16,996 nucleotides of DNA from a bacterium (GTDB lineage: Bacteria > UBA9089 > JASEGY01): the NCBI GenBank assembly GCA_030019105.1, contig JASEGY010000030.1, forward strand, positions 1-16,996. Direction: 5' to 3'. The notes beneath the pieces are model-generated. The model was not told the origin of the DNA. It saw nothing but the letters and a program-made list of their open reading frames with translations, and searched no databases. The stretch's first letter is position 1. Every line of letters begins with the position of its first letter. This document shows, piece by piece, positions 12,001 through 15,000 of this stretch. Made by a program: the position numbers and the translations under genes.

Positions 12001-15000
12001 TGGAATTGGGTGATACGGTTACTTACACTATTTTCTATGGAAATACCGGTAATGCCGGGGCCACAGAAGTGGCCTTAGTGGATGAGATTCCGGACGGTTT
12101 GACCTACGTCCCCGGCAGCGCCTCTTCCGGAGGGATACACGGTGTCAGCCCCGGGGCCATTGCGGCTAAGTATAAATATGCCAGATACCAGGGGGCGGTT
12201 GCGCCAGTACTGGCCTATCATGCCCCGGAGAAGGAAGAAAACGAGGCCATCCTGTGGGAGGTTGGCAAACTGGCCCCTGGTGAGGGCGGCAGCTTTATCT
12301 ACCAGGCAGTAGTAACCAAAGACCTTACCGCCCGGGGTGAAGTGAAAGAACCGGCCACGATCTATTCCTTAGAAACGGAACCGAAACAGGATGAAGAGCC
12401 GATTGTCTTTTCTGCCCTGAAGCTCTGGAAAAAAGTGGACAAGACCCAGGCGGCCCCCGGCGAGGAATTGACCTATCGTATCCACTTCCAGAATAGGGGG
12501 GCGTCTAAATTGACCGGGGTAGTATTGATCGATACTGTGCCGGGCGGCTATGTAATTTATCAGGAAAGTGATCCGGCCGGGAGCTATGATTCCAGGACAG
12601 GTGTTCTTTCCTGGTCATTAGGTGACCTCCAGCCTGGTGAATACGACTTTGTTACCTTTAAAGCGACCATCAAGGAAGGGGTGGCTGAAGGGACAAAGAT
12701 TACCAATCAGGCCCGGATTACGACACCTGATCTGGATCAGTCCCTCTTTGCCAAAGCAGTCGCCGTAACTACGATCACCGCACCCTTGCCGCAAATCGGT
12801 ATCTGGATAAAGAAACAGGTGGATAAATCCGAAATAGCCCCGGGGAATGTGCTTACCTACATCCTGAATTACGGCAATGCCGGCCGAAGCCCAAGACTGG
12901 CCGTAGTCATTACGGATCAGCTTCCTTACCGGACAGAGTTTATTACGGAAAGTGATCCCGCAGCCGTGTACGAGTCCGTTAGCCAGACCTTGAGATGGAA
13001 TCTGGGTACCCTGACCCCTCAAAGCCAGGGTAGTCTAAGCTATCAGGTACGGGTAAAAGAGGCTGTGCCGAATAACGAGGTGATCATCAATGACGCCCTT
13101 ATCCAGAGCCAGACGACTATTCCTCAGCGGAGTAATGAGGTGCGGACCATTGTCCGCTATCCGGGCATAGAGATCAGTAAGGGTGTTTATCCGGATGGGG
13201 CTTACCTTGGCGACATAGTTGACTACACGGTAACGATCAAGAACAAGCGGGCCGGGGATGCCTTCTCCTGCGTGGTGGAAGATGCCATGACCCCCGGCCT
13301 GACATATAAGCCGGCCACAACCACCCTGCAGATCGGAGACGGCAGGATTACAGACTTTGTTGATCCCCAGGGTGAGAATCCCTATCGCTGGAACTTAGGA
13401 ATGATCAAAGGGTATTCCACGGTTACCTTGAGGTACAAGGTGCTGGTAACGGCTGAGGCCCCTGAGAGTGTGGATACCAATACGGTGACTATCATTGGTA
13501 AAGATATTTCCGAGAACACGATTTACGATCAGGCAACAGCCGATCTCTTAGTCATCAAGCCCAGGTTGACCATCAAGAAGAGCGCTTCGCGGCCGTCAGC
13601 TAAGCTGGGTGATGTGGTCACCTACACTATTGAGATCAATAATATCTCGGCCAGAGAGATCAAGGAAGTAGAAGTAGTTGACGAGGTGCCGCCAGGGTTT
13701 ACGGTTCTTCGAGAGACAATAGAGCCTGAGCCGGCTAATGAGAAGAGTCCTTTTATCTGGAAGCTGGGTGATCTGGTGGCCAATAGCCGGAAGACGATTA
13801 TCTATCAGATAGTTATCGGAACCAATGCCGTGGCCGGCCTCAACGAAAATCTGGCGTCAGTCAGGGGTCGAGATCTCCTGGGAGGCGAAGTAACAGCCGG
13901 CCCGGTCATTGCCCCGGTCAATGTAGCAGCCGAGGTCCTGCCCGGGCGGATACTGGGCTGTGTGTTCTTAGACTGCAATGGAGACGGCCGGCCGGATACG
14001 GGAACCAAAGGGGTATCAGGAGTTACTATTACCCTTGACGACGGACGCTCGGCAGTAACAGGCTCGGCCGGTTGCGCCACCTTTACCTCAGAATATGGTG
14101 ACCATGCGGTCATATTAGATGAGCGAACCCTGCCGAAGGGATTTGTCCTGACGAAAGAGGGAGATTATTCCCGCTTTGTTTACGTGCTGGAGGGCGGTGA
14201 GGCCAGGGTTAACTTTGGCGTCTGCGGCTCGTTAAGCCTGGGCTTGAGCAAAGAGGGAGGAAGAGATAAAGTTAAACCGGATGAGACCATTACTTATACC
14301 ATCAAGATCAAGAACCGCTCCGATGCCGATTGTTTCGATATCCAGGTGACTGACCAATTACCGCAAGGATTTGTCTACCAACCTGGAACAACGACTATTA
14401 ACGGTAAGACTGTTCCTGATCCGGAGGAAGGTTTGTGGAAGATAGAAGGATTAGAGGCCCATCGCAATATCGAGCTTACCTACCAGGTCAAAGCCACATG
14501 GGAGGCCGTCTCTAAGATAAACGTCAACACCGCGGCTTTAACGGCCAGAGATGAATTGGGCACCCGGATAAGCGCCGGGCCGGTTGAGGCTGAGATGGAA
14601 CTGCTTGTGCCTATGCCGGCCATGGTCATTACTAAAACGGTGGGTTATTACCCACCCTACAAGGCAGACAAAGTTAAGGCCGCCCCGGGAGACATAGTCG
14701 AATACACCCTCACGATCAAAAACGAGGGTGACGGGGGCCGAGCCGGCCTGGCGGCGGCGGCGAACTCTGTCCTGATTGATACCTCCGCCAACGGCTTCGA
14801 GTATCAGCCCGGGACAACAACCATAGATGACGTAAGTGGGACAGACCCGGTAGTAGACTCAGTGTTGACTTTCAACTTAGGCACCCTTCACGAGGAGTCA
14901 ACCAGGATTGTTAAATACCGGATGAAGATAGGTGCGCAAGCCAAAGAGGGCCTGAACCAAAATGCGGCTGTAGTCAAGGGAGAATACGGTCGAGGCAGAC

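Larger units (their letters stand above)
8580..13166 (+). repeat. DUF11 block B: R22-R33, four copies of a three-domain super-unit
   Basis: Repeats start at 8580, 8949, 9327, 9702, 10071, 10443, 10821, 11181, 11559, 11967, 12417 and 12801. They differ from block A in having YLPGSATGxGxYDP before a W-[ETS]-IG strand and in ending SNEVxT. Position in the triplet predicts subtype. The second members (R23, R26, R29, R32) carry K-x-V-[DN]-K and mostly YWxSG-like text. The third members (R24, R27, R30, R33) carry a SR or GRS segment after the YxN strand and are preceded by proline-bearing linkers (TAPEEGG, PPELPG, EKPQP, APLPQIG). Three of the first members (R22, R28, R31) end with SLETEP-like text. 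The super-units span 8580-9701, 9702-10820, 10821-11966 and 11967-13166 (1122, 1119, 1146 and 1200 nt). The longer last two are explained by local insertions. R25 is the least typical member of its class. Confidence 0.8.
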
